Positions 8,813 through 19,789 of a DNA stretch of 64,000 nt are shown here, piece after piece. Source of the DNA: Thermoleptolyngbya sichuanensis A183 (lineage in GTDB: Bacteria > Cyanobacteriota > Cyanobacteriia > Elainellales > Elainellaceae); NCBI RefSeq assembly GCF_013177315.1, contig NZ_CP053661.1, positions 2,480,001 to 2,544,000 on the forward strand, written 5' to 3'. Position 1 is the stretch's first letter, and each line of letters starts with the position of its first letter. The position numbers were made by a program, and so were the translations under genes. The notes beneath the pieces were generated by a model, which saw only the letters and a list, made by a program, of their open reading frames with translations, had not been told where the DNA came from and did no database searches.

Positions 8813-9568
8813 TTACGAAGAGAGACGACCAAAGCGGCGATCGCGCTGTTGATAGTCCACCAGCGCCCGGTGAAACTCTGCCCGGTCAAAGTCGGGCCAC
8901 AGCGTGTCGGTAATATAAATCTCGGCGTAGGCCATCTGCCACAGCAAGAAGTTACTGATTCGCATTTCGCCGCTGGTGCGGATCAGCAGGTCAGGATCGA
9001 CCGTCCCCTGGGTATATAAATGCTGAGAAAACAGCGCCTCGTCAATGTCTTCCGAGTGCAGTTTGCCCTGCTCGACCTGAGTGGCGATCGCCCGACAAGC
9101 CTGGACAATCTCCTGCCGCCCGCCATAGTTCGTAGCCACAGAAAACTGAATGCCTTGATTTTGGCTGGTTTCTGCCATCGACCGCTCAATCTCAGCCCGC
9201 AGCGACGCAGGCAGCCTCGACAGATCTCCCACAAACCGAATCCGCACCTGTTCTTCCATCATTTCGCGGAGTTCCTGGCGCAGCACCCGCTCAAACAAAG
9301 TCATTAAAAAGTCCACCTCTTCCAGTGGACGACCCCAGTTTTCCGTCGAAAAAGCATAGGCTGTCAAGGCTCCGATGCCCCAATCTCGGCAGCAGCGCAG
9401 CAGTTCCTTGAGGGTATCAACACCTCGGCGATGACCCATGATGCGCGGCAAGCCCCGCTGTTTGGCCCAGCGACCGTTGCCGTCCATAATCACAGCAACG
9501 TGTTTGGGCAGGCGCTCCTGCTGCAAATCTGCGGGCAGGTCTCTAAGAACGGTTGGCTTTGCTGTCAT
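8813..9568 (-). CDS. uppS: Undecaprenyl (polyprenyl) diphosphate synthase
   Basis: cis-Prenyltransferase that extends farnesyl diphosphate with isopentenyl diphosphate to the C55 lipid carrier for peptidoglycan and polysaccharide export. [20 protein letters not shown] contains the catalytic Asp, and [28 protein letters not shown] and [19 protein letters not shown] are family signatures. I start at ATG 9568 ([12 protein letters not shown]), giving 251 residues, the usual size; a longer frame to 9706 would run deep into dacA. The start overlaps the end of dacA by 26 bases, so the two are co-transcribed. Confidence 0.95.
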   Translation of the reverse strand: MTAKPTVLRDLPADLQQERLPKHVAVIMDGNGRWAKQRGLPRIMGHRRGVDTLKELLRCCRDWGIGALTAYAFSTENWGRPLEEVDFLMTLFERVLRQELREMMEEQVRIRFVGDLSRLPASLRAEIERSMAETSQNQGIQFSVATNYGGRQEIVQACRAIATQVEQGKLHSEDIDEALFSQHLYTQGTVDPDLLIRTSGEMRISNFLLWQMAYAEIYITDTLWPDFDRAEFHRALVDYQQRDRRFGRLSS

Positions 9569-10487
9569 TTTTTCTCCGAGAAGCCGACTTGGAAATGCGA
9601 AAGGGAGGGGGCAAAAAGAGCTTGAGCCGATCGATAAACTGGCGACCCAAACTCCGCAACTGAGGGGCGACGGGTTCACGCTCGACCGACTGAGAAAACC
9701 GGGCAATGAGCAGTTCTCGCAGCTTGCTGCTCGTCAGGGGACGGTTCAAAATGCCGCCTTCTGCCAGAGAAATTGAACCCGTTTCTTCCGATACCACTAT
9801 ACAGAGGCATTGCTCCACTCGCTCAGTAATTCCCATTGCAGCCCGGTGGCGAGTGCCTAGTTGCCGCGAGGCGCTGCGTTCTGACAGGGGCAAAATTACG
9901 CCTGCTGCGGCCAGCCGCGACCCGCGAATCAGCACGGCTCCATCGTGGAGCAGCGTTGAGGTTTGAAAAATAGTTTGCAAGAGTTCCTTTGAAACTTCGG
10001 CGTTGAGTTTGACCCCGGGAACCGAAAAATCGCGCTCGTCGATGGGGCGGTTGGTTTCCAAGATCAGCAGTGCGCCCGTGCGATTTTGGGACAGTTCTTT
10101 GACTGCATCGACGATTTCATCAATCACGCTGTCAGATTTGGGTACTGCTTCGGTGGCGGGTTTCAGCAGTTGCCAGATTTCGCCGCGCCCAAGCTGCTCC
10201 AACAGCCGCCGAAACTCTGCTTGCAGCATAAAGGCCATCGCCACCGCAGATCCAATGACTAGCTTTTCTAGCACAAAGCTGAGCAGTTGCAGGCTCAAGG
10301 CTTTGCTGAGCGCCGAAGCCAGCATCAGCACGATTAACCCGCGCACCATCCACAGCGTGCGGCGATCGCCAATAATCACTAGCACCATGTAGGTCAGCAT
10401 CAGCACCAATACGACATCAATCCCATGCAGCAGCAAGGACTGAGTCCAGCCAGGGTTTGTCAGCCATTGCTTTAGCAAAGATCCCAT
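9543..10487 (-). CDS. dacA: Diadenylate cyclase (c-di-AMP synthase)
   Basis: Makes cyclic di-AMP from two ATP at the inner membrane; in cyanobacteria c-di-AMP is linked to osmotic and day/night control. The N-terminus has three transmembrane helices (residues 15-100: [20 protein letters not shown] and following). The DAC domain carries both catalytic signatures, DGA (in [14 protein letters not shown]) and RHR (in [11 protein letters not shown]). The 314-residue length is slightly longer than CdaA, with a basic Ser/Lys-rich tail. The order lysA-dacA-uppS on one strand is usual in cyanobacteria; here the lysA-dacA gap is stretched to 691 bp by hairpin elements. Confidence 0.95.
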   Translation of the reverse strand: MGSLLKQWLTNPGWTQSLLLHGIDVVLVLMLTYMVLVIIGDRRTLWMVRGLIVLMLASALSKALSLQLLSFVLEKLVIGSAVAMAFMLQAEFRRLLEQLGRGEIWQLLKPATEAVPKSDSVIDEIVDAVKELSQNRTGALLILETNRPIDERDFSVPGVKLNAEVSKELLQTIFQTSTLLHDGAVLIRGSRLAAAGVILPLSERSASRQLGTRHRAAMGITERVEQCLCIVVSEETGSISLAEGGILNRPLTSSKLRELLIARFSQSVEREPVAPQLRSLGRQFIDRLKLFLPPPFRISKSASRRKNDSKANRS

Positions 10488-10711
10488 CAGTTAACTGGTG
10501 CTAGGCATTATGCCCCGTGTAAATTGCAGCTATGGCAGGCGCGATCGCACCTGAAAACAGATTTCCTGAAAACAGATTTTAAGAATGGGGTTAGGGACAG
10601 GTATTTCCCGAAATCCGTGGCAAACCGCCCAAAAACGTCTCTTCACCACAAGAGATACCGTGAAAACTTCAAACCAGGCGATACGTCTTAACCATCCGTT
10701 AAAAAGCTGTC

Positions 10712-10801
10712 AGGACTTACGCACTTGCGATAAGTTTTCTGGGTTTTGGATGATTTCTGGCGGGCGCAGCCCGCCAGAAATCATCCAACTGCGTAAGTCC
10801 T
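10712..10801 (+). repeat. 90 bp hairpin element, copy 2
   Basis: Intact copy with ends AGGACTTACGCA and TGCGTAAGTCCT. The central stem is perfect: GATGATTTCTGGCGGGC pairs with GCCCGCCAGAAATCATC around a two-base CA loop. Compared with copy 4, two stem positions differ on both arms so that pairing is kept (C-G to T-A in the outer stem and C-G to G-C in the inner stem), a compensatory pattern. Confidence 0.88.
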
Positions 10802-11065
10802 AGCTGTATTACGGAGGACAGAACGCACCCCCCAATTGTAAGAGCGGGAGGCAAGAAGAACCAGTGAGTGACCGATGGGATCGGAAAGCTAGGGGGTTGC
10901 CCTTTCCCTGATACACGTCTCTGACGGATGACTCCGGAGATCAGCAAGCCGGAAAAATCTTGCAGTGCACAAACGAGATCACGGCTGGACGGGGAAAGGG
11001 CGATCGCCCTTCACGCTGCTCTCGCCAAAACCAGTCTTGTCTTCACCACTCCGGGTCATCAAGTT

Positions 11066-11134
11066 CAGGTTTCTGGGCTTTAAACGATTTTCGCGGGCAC
11101 AGCCCACGAAAAATCGTCCAACTGCATCAGTCCT
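11066..11134 (+). repeat. 90 bp hairpin element, decayed copy 3
   Basis: Recognisable from TTCTGGGCTTTAAACGATTT through the GGGCACAGCCC core to AAATCGTCCAACTGCATCAG and TCCT. The left terminal arm is degraded and the stem has mismatches and a length difference. It is an older relative of copies 1, 2 and 4, lying 264 bp from copy 2. Confidence 0.7.
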
Positions 11135-11178
11135 ATAAGTTGCCATTGCACAACTTAACTTCTCTTCCCCGGTAGCCC

Positions 11179-12603
11179 TCAGCCCTCGCGCCGCACCAGT
11201 CGCTCTGGCAGGCGATCCTGGCGGATCAAGTCTTCTACCGTTTCGCGCTGCAAGATCAGGCTGGCATCGCCCTGGTTGACCAGCACCGCCGCTGGACGAG
11301 GCAATCGGTTGTAGTTGGAGGCCATGCTGTAGTTATATGCGCCCGTACCCATCACCACCAGCACGTCCCCTGGCTCAGTGGGGGGCAGTTTTGCGTCTTT
11401 GATGACGATGTCGCCCGATTCGCAGTGCTTTCCGGCGATCGCCACCGATTCTGTCATCGGGGCCGACAGCTTATTAGCCACCACCGCGCGGTAGACCGAC
11501 TGGTAGGTAATCGGGCGGGGATTGTCGGACATGCCGCCATCGACCGTGACGTAGGTGCGAATGCCAGGAACTGTCTTTTGTCCCCCCACGCGATAGGCCG
11601 TAACGCAGGCTGAACCAATGAGCGATCGCCCCGGTTCCGCAATCAGTCGGGGCATCGCCACACCCTGCCGCTGGCAGGCGCGAATAATGCCCTCGCAAAT
11701 CACCTTCACCCACTCGTCAATGCTGGGCGGATCGTCCGACTCGGTATAGCGGATGCCCAGTCCACCGCCAATATCCAGTTCACTAATCGGCAGTCCATAC
11801 TGCGCTGCTTTGCTCAGCCATTGCACCATAACGCTGGTCAGATCTTGATGGGCCTGTAGCTCAAAAATTTGCGACCCAATATGCGCGTGTAATCCAACAC
11901 ACAGCAGCGCAGGCTGCTGGCTAACGTAGGCAAACACTTCGTCCAACTGCTCAGGATCGAAGCCAAACTTGCTGTCCAAATGTCCGGTGCGGATGTATTC
12001 GTGGGTGTGGCACTCGATGCCGGGGGTCAGGCGCAGCAGAATGCGAATCGGCTGGCCGCCAGCAGTTTCCGAAGTTTCCGAATCAGCCGCCAGAGACACC
12101 AGGGTTTTCAATTCCTGCCAATTGTCCACGACAATCGTGCAGCCTGCGCTGACAGCCAGCGACAACTCCTCAACCGACTTATTGTTGCCATGCAGGTAAA
12201 TCTTGTCGGGCGACACGCCTGCTTTTAGCGCAGTGTAGAGTTCTCCGCCAGAGACGACATCCAGCCCCAACTCTTCGCTATCTACCACTGCACACACGGC
12301 CAGACAGTTCCAGGCTTTGGAGGCGTAGATCACCAGCGACTCGCCCGGATAGTATTGACGAAAGGCCTCTCGATATTGACGACAGGCTGTTCGCAGCGTT
12401 TCTTCATCTAATATGTACAGCGGCGAACCAAATCTCTCCACCAGCGTTGTCACGTCGCAGCCGCCGATTTCCAGATGGTTCTGTGCGTTGGCGCGGGCAG
12501 TCAGCGGCATTAGAACTTGATTCGGTGAAGCAGTCGCAGGGTCTAACGTAGGCAAGTATTGACGACCAGAGTTGTCTAGAGCAGGTGCAGGAGTCGAAAC
12601 CAT
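11179..12603 (-). CDS. lysA: Diaminopimelate decarboxylase
   Basis: PLP enzyme that decarboxylates meso-diaminopimelate to lysine in the cytosol. The alanine-racemase-type barrel carries the PLP lysine in SLVIYASKAWNCLAVCAVV. HIGSQIFELQAH and ELDIGGGLGIRY are barrel signatures, and the C-terminal domain has ESGDIVIKDAKLPPTEPGD (Cys-Glu-Ser) and MGTGAYNYSMASNYNRLPRP. At 474 residues there is an unconserved 30-residue N-terminal extension, so a start at the Met of MPLTARANAQ is also possible. It is divergent from rimI across 135 bp and upstream of dacA on the same strand. Confidence 0.95.
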   Translation of the reverse strand: MVSTPAPALDNSGRQYLPTLDPATASPNQVLMPLTARANAQNHLEIGGCDVTTLVERFGSPLYILDEETLRTACRQYREAFRQYYPGESLVIYASKAWNCLAVCAVVDSEELGLDVVSGGELYTALKAGVSPDKIYLHGNNKSVEELSLAVSAGCTIVVDNWQELKTLVSLAADSETSETAGGQPIRILLRLTPGIECHTHEYIRTGHLDSKFGFDPEQLDEVFAYVSQQPALLCVGLHAHIGSQIFELQAHQDLTSVMVQWLSKAAQYGLPISELDIGGGLGIRYTESDDPPSIDEWVKVICEGIIRACQRQGVAMPRLIAEPGRSLIGSACVTAYRVGGQKTVPGIRTYVTVDGGMSDNPRPITYQSVYRAVVANKLSAPMTESVAIAGKHCESGDIVIKDAKLPPTEPGDVLVVMGTGAYNYSMASNYNRLPRPAAVLVNQGDASLILQRETVEDLIRQDRLPERLVRREG

Positions 12604-12738
12604 CGGGCGGAACTGTCCTTGTCTTTACAGGAGGGTTTGCAGAGGAATGCTAGAGGGAATGCCAATTTTTCTAGTTTACAATTGGCACCTACCCTTCTTG
12701 GAGGGATTGAAGATGGATTTTCTGGATCGCAGATAGGC

Positions 12739-13362
12739 ATGGACACGCTATATCTGTCGCTGTTGACACGGGATCAAGTCGATGCCGCCGTGGCGCTGGA
12801 TCGGCAGTGTTTGGGTGGCCTGTGGACGGAAGACGGTTATTTGAGAGAAATTGACAGCCCAAATAGCACGCTGCTGGCGCTGACCGCTGCGGCAGCGGAT
12901 GGGGAAACCTCACTCGCTGGGCTGGGCTGTCTGTGGATGATTCTGGACGAGGCGCACATCACGACGCTGGCAGTGCATCCGGCACAGCGGGGGCGGGGGC
13001 TGGGGCAACTGCTGCTGACGGCGTTGATGCAGGCAGCGTGGCAACATCAGATGCACTGGGCAACGCTGGAAGTGCGGGCATCAAACAGAGCGGCGATCGC
13101 CCTCTATCAAAAATTTGGCTTCACGGATGTCGGCCTGCGGCCCCGCTACTACCAAAACCCCGAAGAGGACGCGCTGATTCTCTGGCGCAGGGGGCTGCAA
13201 GAGCCAGACTTCTCAGACACGCTGCGGCAGTGGTGGGGCTGGGTGGGCGATCGCCATCGTCAGCATGGGTGGAACCTGATCCCCGCCCAATCCCCTACCC
13301 AAGAAGAAGCAGGCGATCTGGGATTTTCTGCCATCCCTCTTGACATAGGTATCTTTTCCTAG
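12739..13362 (+). CDS. rimI: Ribosomal-protein-S18-alanine N-acetyltransferase-like GNAT enzyme
   Basis: GNAT acetyltransferase using acetyl-CoA. The acetyl-CoA-binding loop reads HPAQRGRGLGQLLLTALMQA (Q/R-x-x-G-x-G/A pattern), followed by TLEVRASNRAAIALYQKFGF, the hallmark of RimI. The ATG at 12739 (MDTLYLSLLTRDQVDAAVAL) matches the domain start and gives 207 residues; an upstream in-frame start would add 40 unconserved residues. RimI proper is about 150 residues, and the extra 50 at the C-terminus are usual in cyanobacterial versions. Acetylation of ribosomal S18 is inferred from family only. Confidence 0.85.
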   Translation: MDTLYLSLLTRDQVDAAVALDRQCLGGLWTEDGYLREIDSPNSTLLALTAAAADGETSLAGLGCLWMILDEAHITTLAVHPAQRGRGLGQLLLTALMQAAWQHQMHWATLEVRASNRAAIALYQKFGFTDVGLRPRYYQNPEEDALILWRRGLQEPDFSDTLRQWWGWVGDRHRQHGWNLIPAQSPTQEEAGDLGFSAIPLDIGIFS

Positions 13363-13542
13363 CAAGATCCCCTTCGGAGCAGCAAGCGTGCGATCGCATT
13401 CTTCGCTTGCATTCTTTGGTGCGCTCGTTTCGGGATCAGGGTCTTGGCTGGGGTCGGTTGTCTCCGTTGAGCAGCCGGGTGGATTCACTTACCCTATGCT
13501 AGAATCAGCAGTACCGGCACGCAGCAGGTGATAGAGACTGCC

Positions 13543-16014
13543 ATGTTTGAACGCTTCACAGAGAAAGCCATTAAGGTGATCATGCTTGCCCAGGAAGAAG
13601 CTCGTCGCCTGGGTCATAACTTTGTAGGAACGGAACAGATCCTCCTGGGTCTGATTGGAGAAGGGACCGGTGTCGCCGCCAAAGTGTTGAAGTCGATGGG
13701 GGTCAACCTCAAGGACGCTCGGATTGAAGTTGAAAAGATCATCGGTCGCGGGTCGGGCTTTGTGGCGGTCGAGATTCCCTTTACCCCACGAGCCAAGCGA
13801 GTTCTAGAACTGTCGCTCGAAGAGGCTCGCCAGCTTGGACACAATTACATCGGTACAGAACACCTCCTTTTGGGGCTGATTCGCGAAGGTGAAGGTGTGG
13901 CCGCCCGGGTTCTCGAAAACCTGGGCGTTGATCTCTCTAAGGTTCGCACCCAGGTGATTCGGATGCTGGGTGAAACTGCCGAGGTCACGCCGGGCGGCAG
14001 CCAGGGACGCACCAAGACCCCCACGCTGGACGAGTTTGGCTCGAATCTGACTCAGATGGCGGGCGAAGGCAAGCTTGATCCCGTGGTCGGCCGTCAGAAA
14101 GAGATTGAGCGCGTGATTCAAATCTTGGGTCGCCGCACGAAGAACAATCCGGTGCTGATTGGAGAGCCGGGAGTCGGCAAGACGGCGATCGCCGAAGGGC
14201 TGGCCCAGCGCATCTCCAGCGGCGACGTGCCCGATATTCTCGAAGAGAAGCGTGTGGTGACTCTCGACATCGGCTTGCTGGTGGCGGGCACCAAATATCG
14301 CGGTGAGTTTGAGGAACGCCTCAAAAAGATCATGGACGAAATCCGCCAAGCGGGGAACGTCATTCTGGTGATCGACGAAGTTCACACGCTGATCGGCGCA
14401 GGCGCAGCAGAAGGGGCGATCGATGCGGCTAATATCCTGAAGCCCGCGCTGGCACGGGGTGAACTCCAGTGTATCGGCGCAACGACGCTGGATGAATACC
14501 GCAAGCACATCGAGCGCGATGCGGCTCTGGAGCGCCGCTTCCAGCCCGTGATGGTGGGTGAGCCGTCGGTGCAGGACACGATCGAGATCCTGCGGGGTCT
14601 GCGCGATCGCTACGAGCAGCACCACAAGCTGAAGATTTCTGATGCGGCACTGGAGGCTGCTGCTAAGCTGTCTGACCGCTATATCTCAGACCGCTTCCTG
14701 CCCGACAAGGCCATCGACCTGATCGACGAAGCGGGCTCCCGCGTCCGCTTGTTCCACTCGCAAATGCCCCCGGCTGCGAAGGAACTGGATAAGGAACTGC
14801 GCCAGGTTCAAAAAGAGAAAGACGATGCTGTTCGCAATCAGGACTTTGAGCGGGCAGGCGAATTACGCGATCGTGAGATGGAGCTACGCGCCGAAATTCG
14901 CGCCATCGTCCAATCCAAGCAGAGCGAGGCAACGGGCGGCGAAGATTCCCCGGTGGTGACGGAAGAAGATATTGCCCAAATCGTTGCAGCCTGGACAGGC
15001 GTTCCAGTCAATAAGCTCACGGAAACCGAATCCGAGAAGCTGCTGCACATGGAAGACACCCTACACAATCGCCTGATTGGTCAGGACGAAGCTGTGAAGG
15101 CCGTGTCTCGCGCCATTCGTCGCGCCCGCGTGGGCTTGAAGAACCCCAACCGTCCGATCGCCAGCTTTATCTTCTCTGGCCCTACGGGGGTCGGCAAGAC
15201 GGAGCTAACCAAGGCTCTGGCGGCCTACTTCTTCGGTTCCGAAGATGCGATGATTCGCCTCGACATGTCGGAATACATGGAGCGGCACACCGTTTCCAAG
15301 CTAATCGGGTCGCCTCCCGGCTACGTCGGCTACAACGAAGGGGGCCAGCTTACCGAAGCGGTTCGTCGTCGCCCCTACACCGTGGTGCTGTTCGACGAAA
15401 TCGAAAAAGCCCACCCCGATGTGTTCAACATGCTGCTGCAAATCCTGGAGGACGGTCGCCTGACCGATGCCAAGGGTCGCACGGTGGATTTCAAGAACAC
15501 CCTGCTGATCATGACCTCCAATATCGGTTCCAAGGTGATCGAGAAGGGCGGCGGCGGTCTGGGCTTTGACCTGTCTTCGGAAGACATGGCTGAGTCCCAA
15601 TATAACCGCATCCGTTCTCTGGTAAATGAGGAACTGAAGCAATACTTCCGCCCTGAATTCCTCAACCGTCTGGATGAGATTATTGTCTTCCGTCAGTTGA
15701 CGAAGGACGAGGTGAAGCGGATTGGTGACATTCTCCTGCGGGAAGTATCGGGTCGCTTGCTGGAGCAGGGCATTACCCTCGAAGTCACCGAGAAGTTCAA
15801 AGATCGCCTAGTGGAAGAGGGCTATAACCCCAGCTACGGCGCTCGTCCCCTGCGCCGCGCCATCATGCGCCTGTTGGAAGACTCCCTGGCAGAGGAAATC
15901 CTCTCAGGGCGAGTCAAGGATGGTGATGTGGCCGTTGTGGATGTAGGCGAAGACGGACAGGTAAAGGTGCTTCCGGGTGAAAAGCGGGAGTTGCTGCCTC
16001 AGTCTGCGGAGTAG
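13543..16014 (+). CDS. clpC: ATP-dependent Clp protease ATPase subunit ClpC
   Basis: HSP100 AAA+ unfoldase that feeds substrates to ClpP/ClpR; essential in cyanobacteria. Starting at ATG 13543 ([20 protein letters not shown]), 823 residues comprise two Clp-N repeats (about 5-70 and 80-145), AAA module 1 with Walker A GEPGVGKT, a UVR/middle segment ([20 protein letters not shown]), and AAA module 2 with GPTGVGKTE and Walker [12 protein letters not shown]. The C-terminal D2-small domain includes [17 protein letters not shown] 15 bases upstream is in frame but outside family homology. The gene appears monocistronic and is highly conserved. Confidence 0.97.
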   Translation: MFERFTEKAIKVIMLAQEEARRLGHNFVGTEQILLGLIGEGTGVAAKVLKSMGVNLKDARIEVEKIIGRGSGFVAVEIPFTPRAKRVLELSLEEARQLGHNYIGTEHLLLGLIREGEGVAARVLENLGVDLSKVRTQVIRMLGETAEVTPGGSQGRTKTPTLDEFGSNLTQMAGEGKLDPVVGRQKEIERVIQILGRRTKNNPVLIGEPGVGKTAIAEGLAQRISSGDVPDILEEKRVVTLDIGLLVAGTKYRGEFEERLKKIMDEIRQAGNVILVIDEVHTLIGAGAAEGAIDAANILKPALARGELQCIGATTLDEYRKHIERDAALERRFQPVMVGEPSVQDTIEILRGLRDRYEQHHKLKISDAALEAAAKLSDRYISDRFLPDKAIDLIDEAGSRVRLFHSQMPPAAKELDKELRQVQKEKDDAVRNQDFERAGELRDREMELRAEIRAIVQSKQSEATGGEDSPVVTEEDIAQIVAAWTGVPVNKLTETESEKLLHMEDTLHNRLIGQDEAVKAVSRAIRRARVGLKNPNRPIASFIFSGPTGVGKTELTKALAAYFFGSEDAMIRLDMSEYMERHTVSKLIGSPPGYVGYNEGGQLTEAVRRRPYTVVLFDEIEKAHPDVFNMLLQILEDGRLTDAKGRTVDFKNTLLIMTSNIGSKVIEKGGGGLGFDLSSEDMAESQYNRIRSLVNEELKQYFRPEFLNRLDEIIVFRQLTKDEVKRIGDILLREVSGRLLEQGITLEVTEKFKDRLVEEGYNPSYGARPLRRAIMRLLEDSLAEEILSGRVKDGDVAVVDVGEDGQVKVLPGEKRELLPQSAE

Positions 16015-17301
<1,287 letters not shown>

Positions 17302-17361
17302 CCTGGGGTAATTGCTCTCCAGCGCTGAGGCGAGAGCGGGTTGGAGTTAGGACTTGGAAAG

Positions 17362-17394
17362 ACCTGTTTGGCGCGATCGCCAGACAGGTTTTTT
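17362..17394 (+). terminator. Intrinsic terminator after ilvC
   Basis: ACCTGTTTGGCG pairs with CGCCAGACAGGT (12 pairs including one G-T) around a CGAT loop, followed by TTTTTT. A HIP1 octamer GCGATCGC spans the loop and inner stem. It lies 60 bp after the ilvC stop. Confidence 0.88.
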
Positions 17395-17576
17395 GTTGGG
17401 TCAGAGTATTTCTCTCTAGAGGCATAGGGCAGCAGAGGGGCGATCGCCGCCTGAGGTAGAGGAACTCCTGCTTGCAGACAGATTATCTTACGGTTGCGCG
17501 GTAACTCCTGACGCATCGGCCTCTATTCAGCCGTTACTCCAGCCTTTACTCAGCCTCTATTCTTGAACCGCTAATC

Positions 17577-18920
17577 ATGAAGACTATCTTGACCCATAGT
17601 CCAATTGCGATCGCCATCTTTTGGATCTCCGTCTATCTGGGACTGACGCTTGTTCCGCTGCTGGTGCTGCTGCTCTATCCGCCGATGTCCATTGAAGCGC
17701 GGGGCTTCTGGGTTGAGTTTTCGGTGGCGCTGGGATTTGTGGGGCTGGCGATGATGGCGCTGCAATTTGCGCTGACGGCACGGATCAACCGGGTCGAGGC
17801 TTCTTACGGGATCGACATTATTCTGCAATTTCACCGCTACATCTCCATCGTGGCGGTGCTGTTTATCCTGGTGCATCCGGCGATTTTGTTTATTAACCAG
17901 CCGGAAACCGTGGCTCTGCTCAATTTTCCAGAAGCGCCGTGGCGGGCCCGATTTGCCGTCATGGGGACGCTGGCGCTGGTGGCGCTAATTATCACCTCGA
18001 TCTGGCGCACGCGACTGAAAATTCCCTACGAGGCGTGGCGCACGCTGCACGGATTGCTGGCGGTGCTGGCGCTGGGGCTGGGGCTGGCGCACGCGATTGG
18101 GGTTGGCTATTACCTATCGCTGTTTTGGAAGACGGTGCTGTGGGGGGCGATCGCCCTCGCTGCCCTCTGGCTCTTGGTCTATGTGCGTCTGGTGAAGCCG
18201 TGGATGATGTTGAAAAAGCCCTACCTGGTGGAAGCGGTCGAGTCTCAGCGGGGCGATAGCTGGACGCTGGCGCTGCGACCCCACGGCCATAACGGCTTCA
18301 CCTTCCAGCCGGGCCAGTTTGCCTGGATCACGCTGGACGTATCGCCGTTCCACATGCGCGAGCATCCCTTTTCGATGTCCTCCAGCGGCAGCCAGTCCGA
18401 CCGTATCGAGTTTACGATCAAGGCGCTGGGCGACTTTACCCGCGAAATTAAGCACGTACCGCCAGGAACGCGGGCTTACCTAGACGGCCCCTATGGCGTG
18501 TTCACGAGCGATCGCTATCCAGACACCGCCGGGTTTGTTTTCATTGCTGGGGGCATTGGCATCACGCCGTTTATGAGCATTCTGACCACCCACGCCGAAC
18601 GCGGCGACGATCGCCCCCATCTGCTGATCTACGCGGGCGATCGCTGGAACGACCTCATCTTCCGCGAGGAGTTGGAAGCCCTGAGGGACAAGCTGGATTT
18701 GCAAATCGTCTTCGTTCTCCGCCATCCGCACGAGGGCTGGACCGGGGAATCGGGCTACGTTGATAAAGCCCTGCTAGAACGCTACATTCCCCACTATCGC
18801 GGCAGCCGTCAATACTTTATCTGCGCCAGTCCCCGCATGATGGATGCAGTCGAAGCCGGACTCCACCATCTCCAAGTGCCGCCCACGCACATCCACATGG
18901 AACACTTCAACCTAGTGTAA
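17577..18920 (+). CDS. Ferric-reductase-like transmembrane flavoprotein oxidoreductase
   Basis: 447 residues. The N-terminal half (1-215) has about six transmembrane helices of the ferric reductase/NOX heme b type, with histidines in DIILQFHRYISIVAVLFILV, AWRTLHGLLAVLAL and GLGLAHAIG positioned as heme ligands. The C-terminal half is a ferredoxin-reductase module: FAD-binding HPFSMSSS (R-x-Y/F-S-type), then NAD(P)-binding FIAGGIGITPFMSIL and terminal CASPRMMDAVEAGL. Likely moves electrons from cytosolic NAD(P)H through FAD and heme to an external acceptor such as Fe(III). The substrate is unproven. It precedes a small membrane-protein frame interrupted by IS630. Confidence 0.88.
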   Translation: MKTILTHSPIAIAIFWISVYLGLTLVPLLVLLLYPPMSIEARGFWVEFSVALGFVGLAMMALQFALTARINRVEASYGIDIILQFHRYISIVAVLFILVHPAILFINQPETVALLNFPEAPWRARFAVMGTLALVALIITSIWRTRLKIPYEAWRTLHGLLAVLALGLGLAHAIGVGYYLSLFWKTVLWGAIALAALWLLVYVRLVKPWMMLKKPYLVEAVESQRGDSWTLALRPHGHNGFTFQPGQFAWITLDVSPFHMREHPFSMSSSGSQSDRIEFTIKALGDFTREIKHVPPGTRAYLDGPYGVFTSDRYPDTAGFVFIAGGIGITPFMSILTTHAERGDDRPHLLIYAGDRWNDLIFREELEALRDKLDLQIVFVLRHPHEGWTGESGYVDKALLERYIPHYRGSRQYFICASPRMMDAVEAGLHHLQVPPTHIHMEHFNLV

Positions 18921-18992
18921 ATGGCTTTGAGTCATGAACAGAATCATGACATTGCTGGAAGCCCTAAAGAAGCTTGGCAGGCAATCCGAAGA

Positions 18993-19034
18993 TCGCAAAT
19001 CCAAAATCGCAAATCCAAAATCGCAAATCCAAAG
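18993..19034 (+). repeat. 14 bp tandem repeat, three units
   Basis: TCGCAAATCCAAAA occurs at 18993 and 19007, with a third near-identical unit at 19021. It belongs to the AAATCCAAAATC-type spacer repeats common in filamentous cyanobacteria. It makes the upstream part of the following small frame (from ATG 18934) read as low-complexity KSKIANPKS, which is why I do not include that part in the gene. Confidence 0.75.
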
Positions 19035-19056
19035 TCGAGAATCGACACATTTCCCT

Positions 19057-19281
19057 ATGCGCTACATCCTGATGCTGCAACTGGTTTCTATCATCACCCT
19101 CAACTTGGTGATGGGGTCAGCGCTATTTGCTTGGTTGCAAAGTCGCCCTACCTCCGAGGTGCCAGATGCCACGTCATATCAATTCTCTAAATACCCACTA
19201 CACATAGAGCATCGACAATCCAATCCCACTGAGTCAGCGATCGCAGCGACTCCGCCGAAAGGCGACAAACCCACTGGCTGA
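19057..19281 (+). CDS. Small membrane protein, 3' end altered by IS630 insertion
   Basis: From ATG 19057 the frame reads MRYILMLQLVSIITLNLVMG and continues SALFAWLQSRPTSEVPDATS, a single hydrophobic helix with a short hydrophilic tail. The IS630 element enters after the TA at 19177-19178. Removing the element restores codons Tyr-Lys-Ser-stop using bases just after 21829, so the original protein was about 43 residues. The present frame instead reads about 34 residues into the IS. No family recognised. It could be a small partner of the upstream membrane oxidoreductase, or only a chance frame. Confidence 0.35.
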   Translation: MRYILMLQLVSIITLNLVMGSALFAWLQSRPTSEVPDATSYQFSKYPLHIEHRQSNPTESAIAATPPKGDKPTG

Positions 19282-19789
19282 TGGCGTGCTGGAGTTGGCA
19301 AACATCATCAAAGTGAACCCAAGCTAGCTCCCGCTTGAGTTCCCGCCAGACCCGCTCAATGGGATTGACCTCAGGGCAATAAGGCGGCTGAAACACCAAG
19401 ATGACATTGTCCGGTATCGTCAGGGTCTGAGCCGTATGGGCTGCGGCATTATCCACCTGAATCAGATGTAAATCATCGGGGAACTGAGCCGCAAAGCTGT
19501 GCAAAAACGCCTCAAAACAGGAACTGTCGAGATGAGAAAACTCGACTATCCACGATGCACCGCTCAGCGGTTCCACTAGACCGTACAGCCACCGATACAC
19601 AAAGTCCCATTGAACTGAACCAATCGGCTGCACCCCAAAGCCCGTCAACTTGCGATGTTGAACCGTCAGCAGTCCGACGCGGCTCTCATCGCTGCACCAA
19701 TAGCGGATTCGCCCCCCGTAGCGTTGTCTCAAGGCTGGCGGAATCGACTGGCTTATCTGGGCTGCAAGGTTTGCTGAACGGACTCGCAC
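19187..19789 (-). CDS. IS630 transposase, C-terminal DDE part (orfB)
   Basis: Carries the catalytic DDE triad: first Asp in RYWCSDESRVGLLT, second Asp in DLHLIQVDNAAAHTAQTL, and Glu in YCPEVNPIERVWRELKRELA with the family's NPIE-x-x-W signature. Begins at a GTG inside the end of orfA. Full-length transposase would need a -1 shift near the CAGCAAACC stretch at about 19768, after which the joined protein reads QQNLAAQISQSI. Whether that shift is programmed or the copy is broken cannot be told here. The stop codon lies within the left terminal repeat. Confidence 0.85.
   Translation of the reverse strand: MRVRSANLAAQISQSIPPALRQRYGGRIRYWCSDESRVGLLTVQHRKLTGFGVQPIGSVQWDFVYRWLYGLVEPLSGASWIVEFSHLDSSCFEAFLHSFAAQFPDDLHLIQVDNAAAHTAQTLTIPDNVILVFQPPYCPEVNPIERVWRELKRELAWVHFDDVCQLQHAISQWVCRLSAESLRSLTQWDWIVDALCVVGI

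Larger units (their letters stand above)
10488..11178. other. Spacer between lysA and dacA
   Basis: This 691 bp spacer has no convincing gene. It contains one intact and one decayed copy of the 90 bp hairpin element (10712-10801 and 11066-11134) and two HIP1 sites. The piece between the two elements (10803-11060) shows only weak dyads. Because lysA and dacA read in the same direction across it, the hairpins would lie in any transcript joining the two genes. Confidence 0.6.

Noticed and set aside
9569-9706. N-terminal extension of UppS
   Set aside because: Lies within the dacA coding region; ATG 9568 gives the standard family length.
13804-14625. 273-codon minus-strand frame opposite clpC
   Set aside because: A shadow of the clpC coding bias; composition is atypical and clpC fully explains the DNA.
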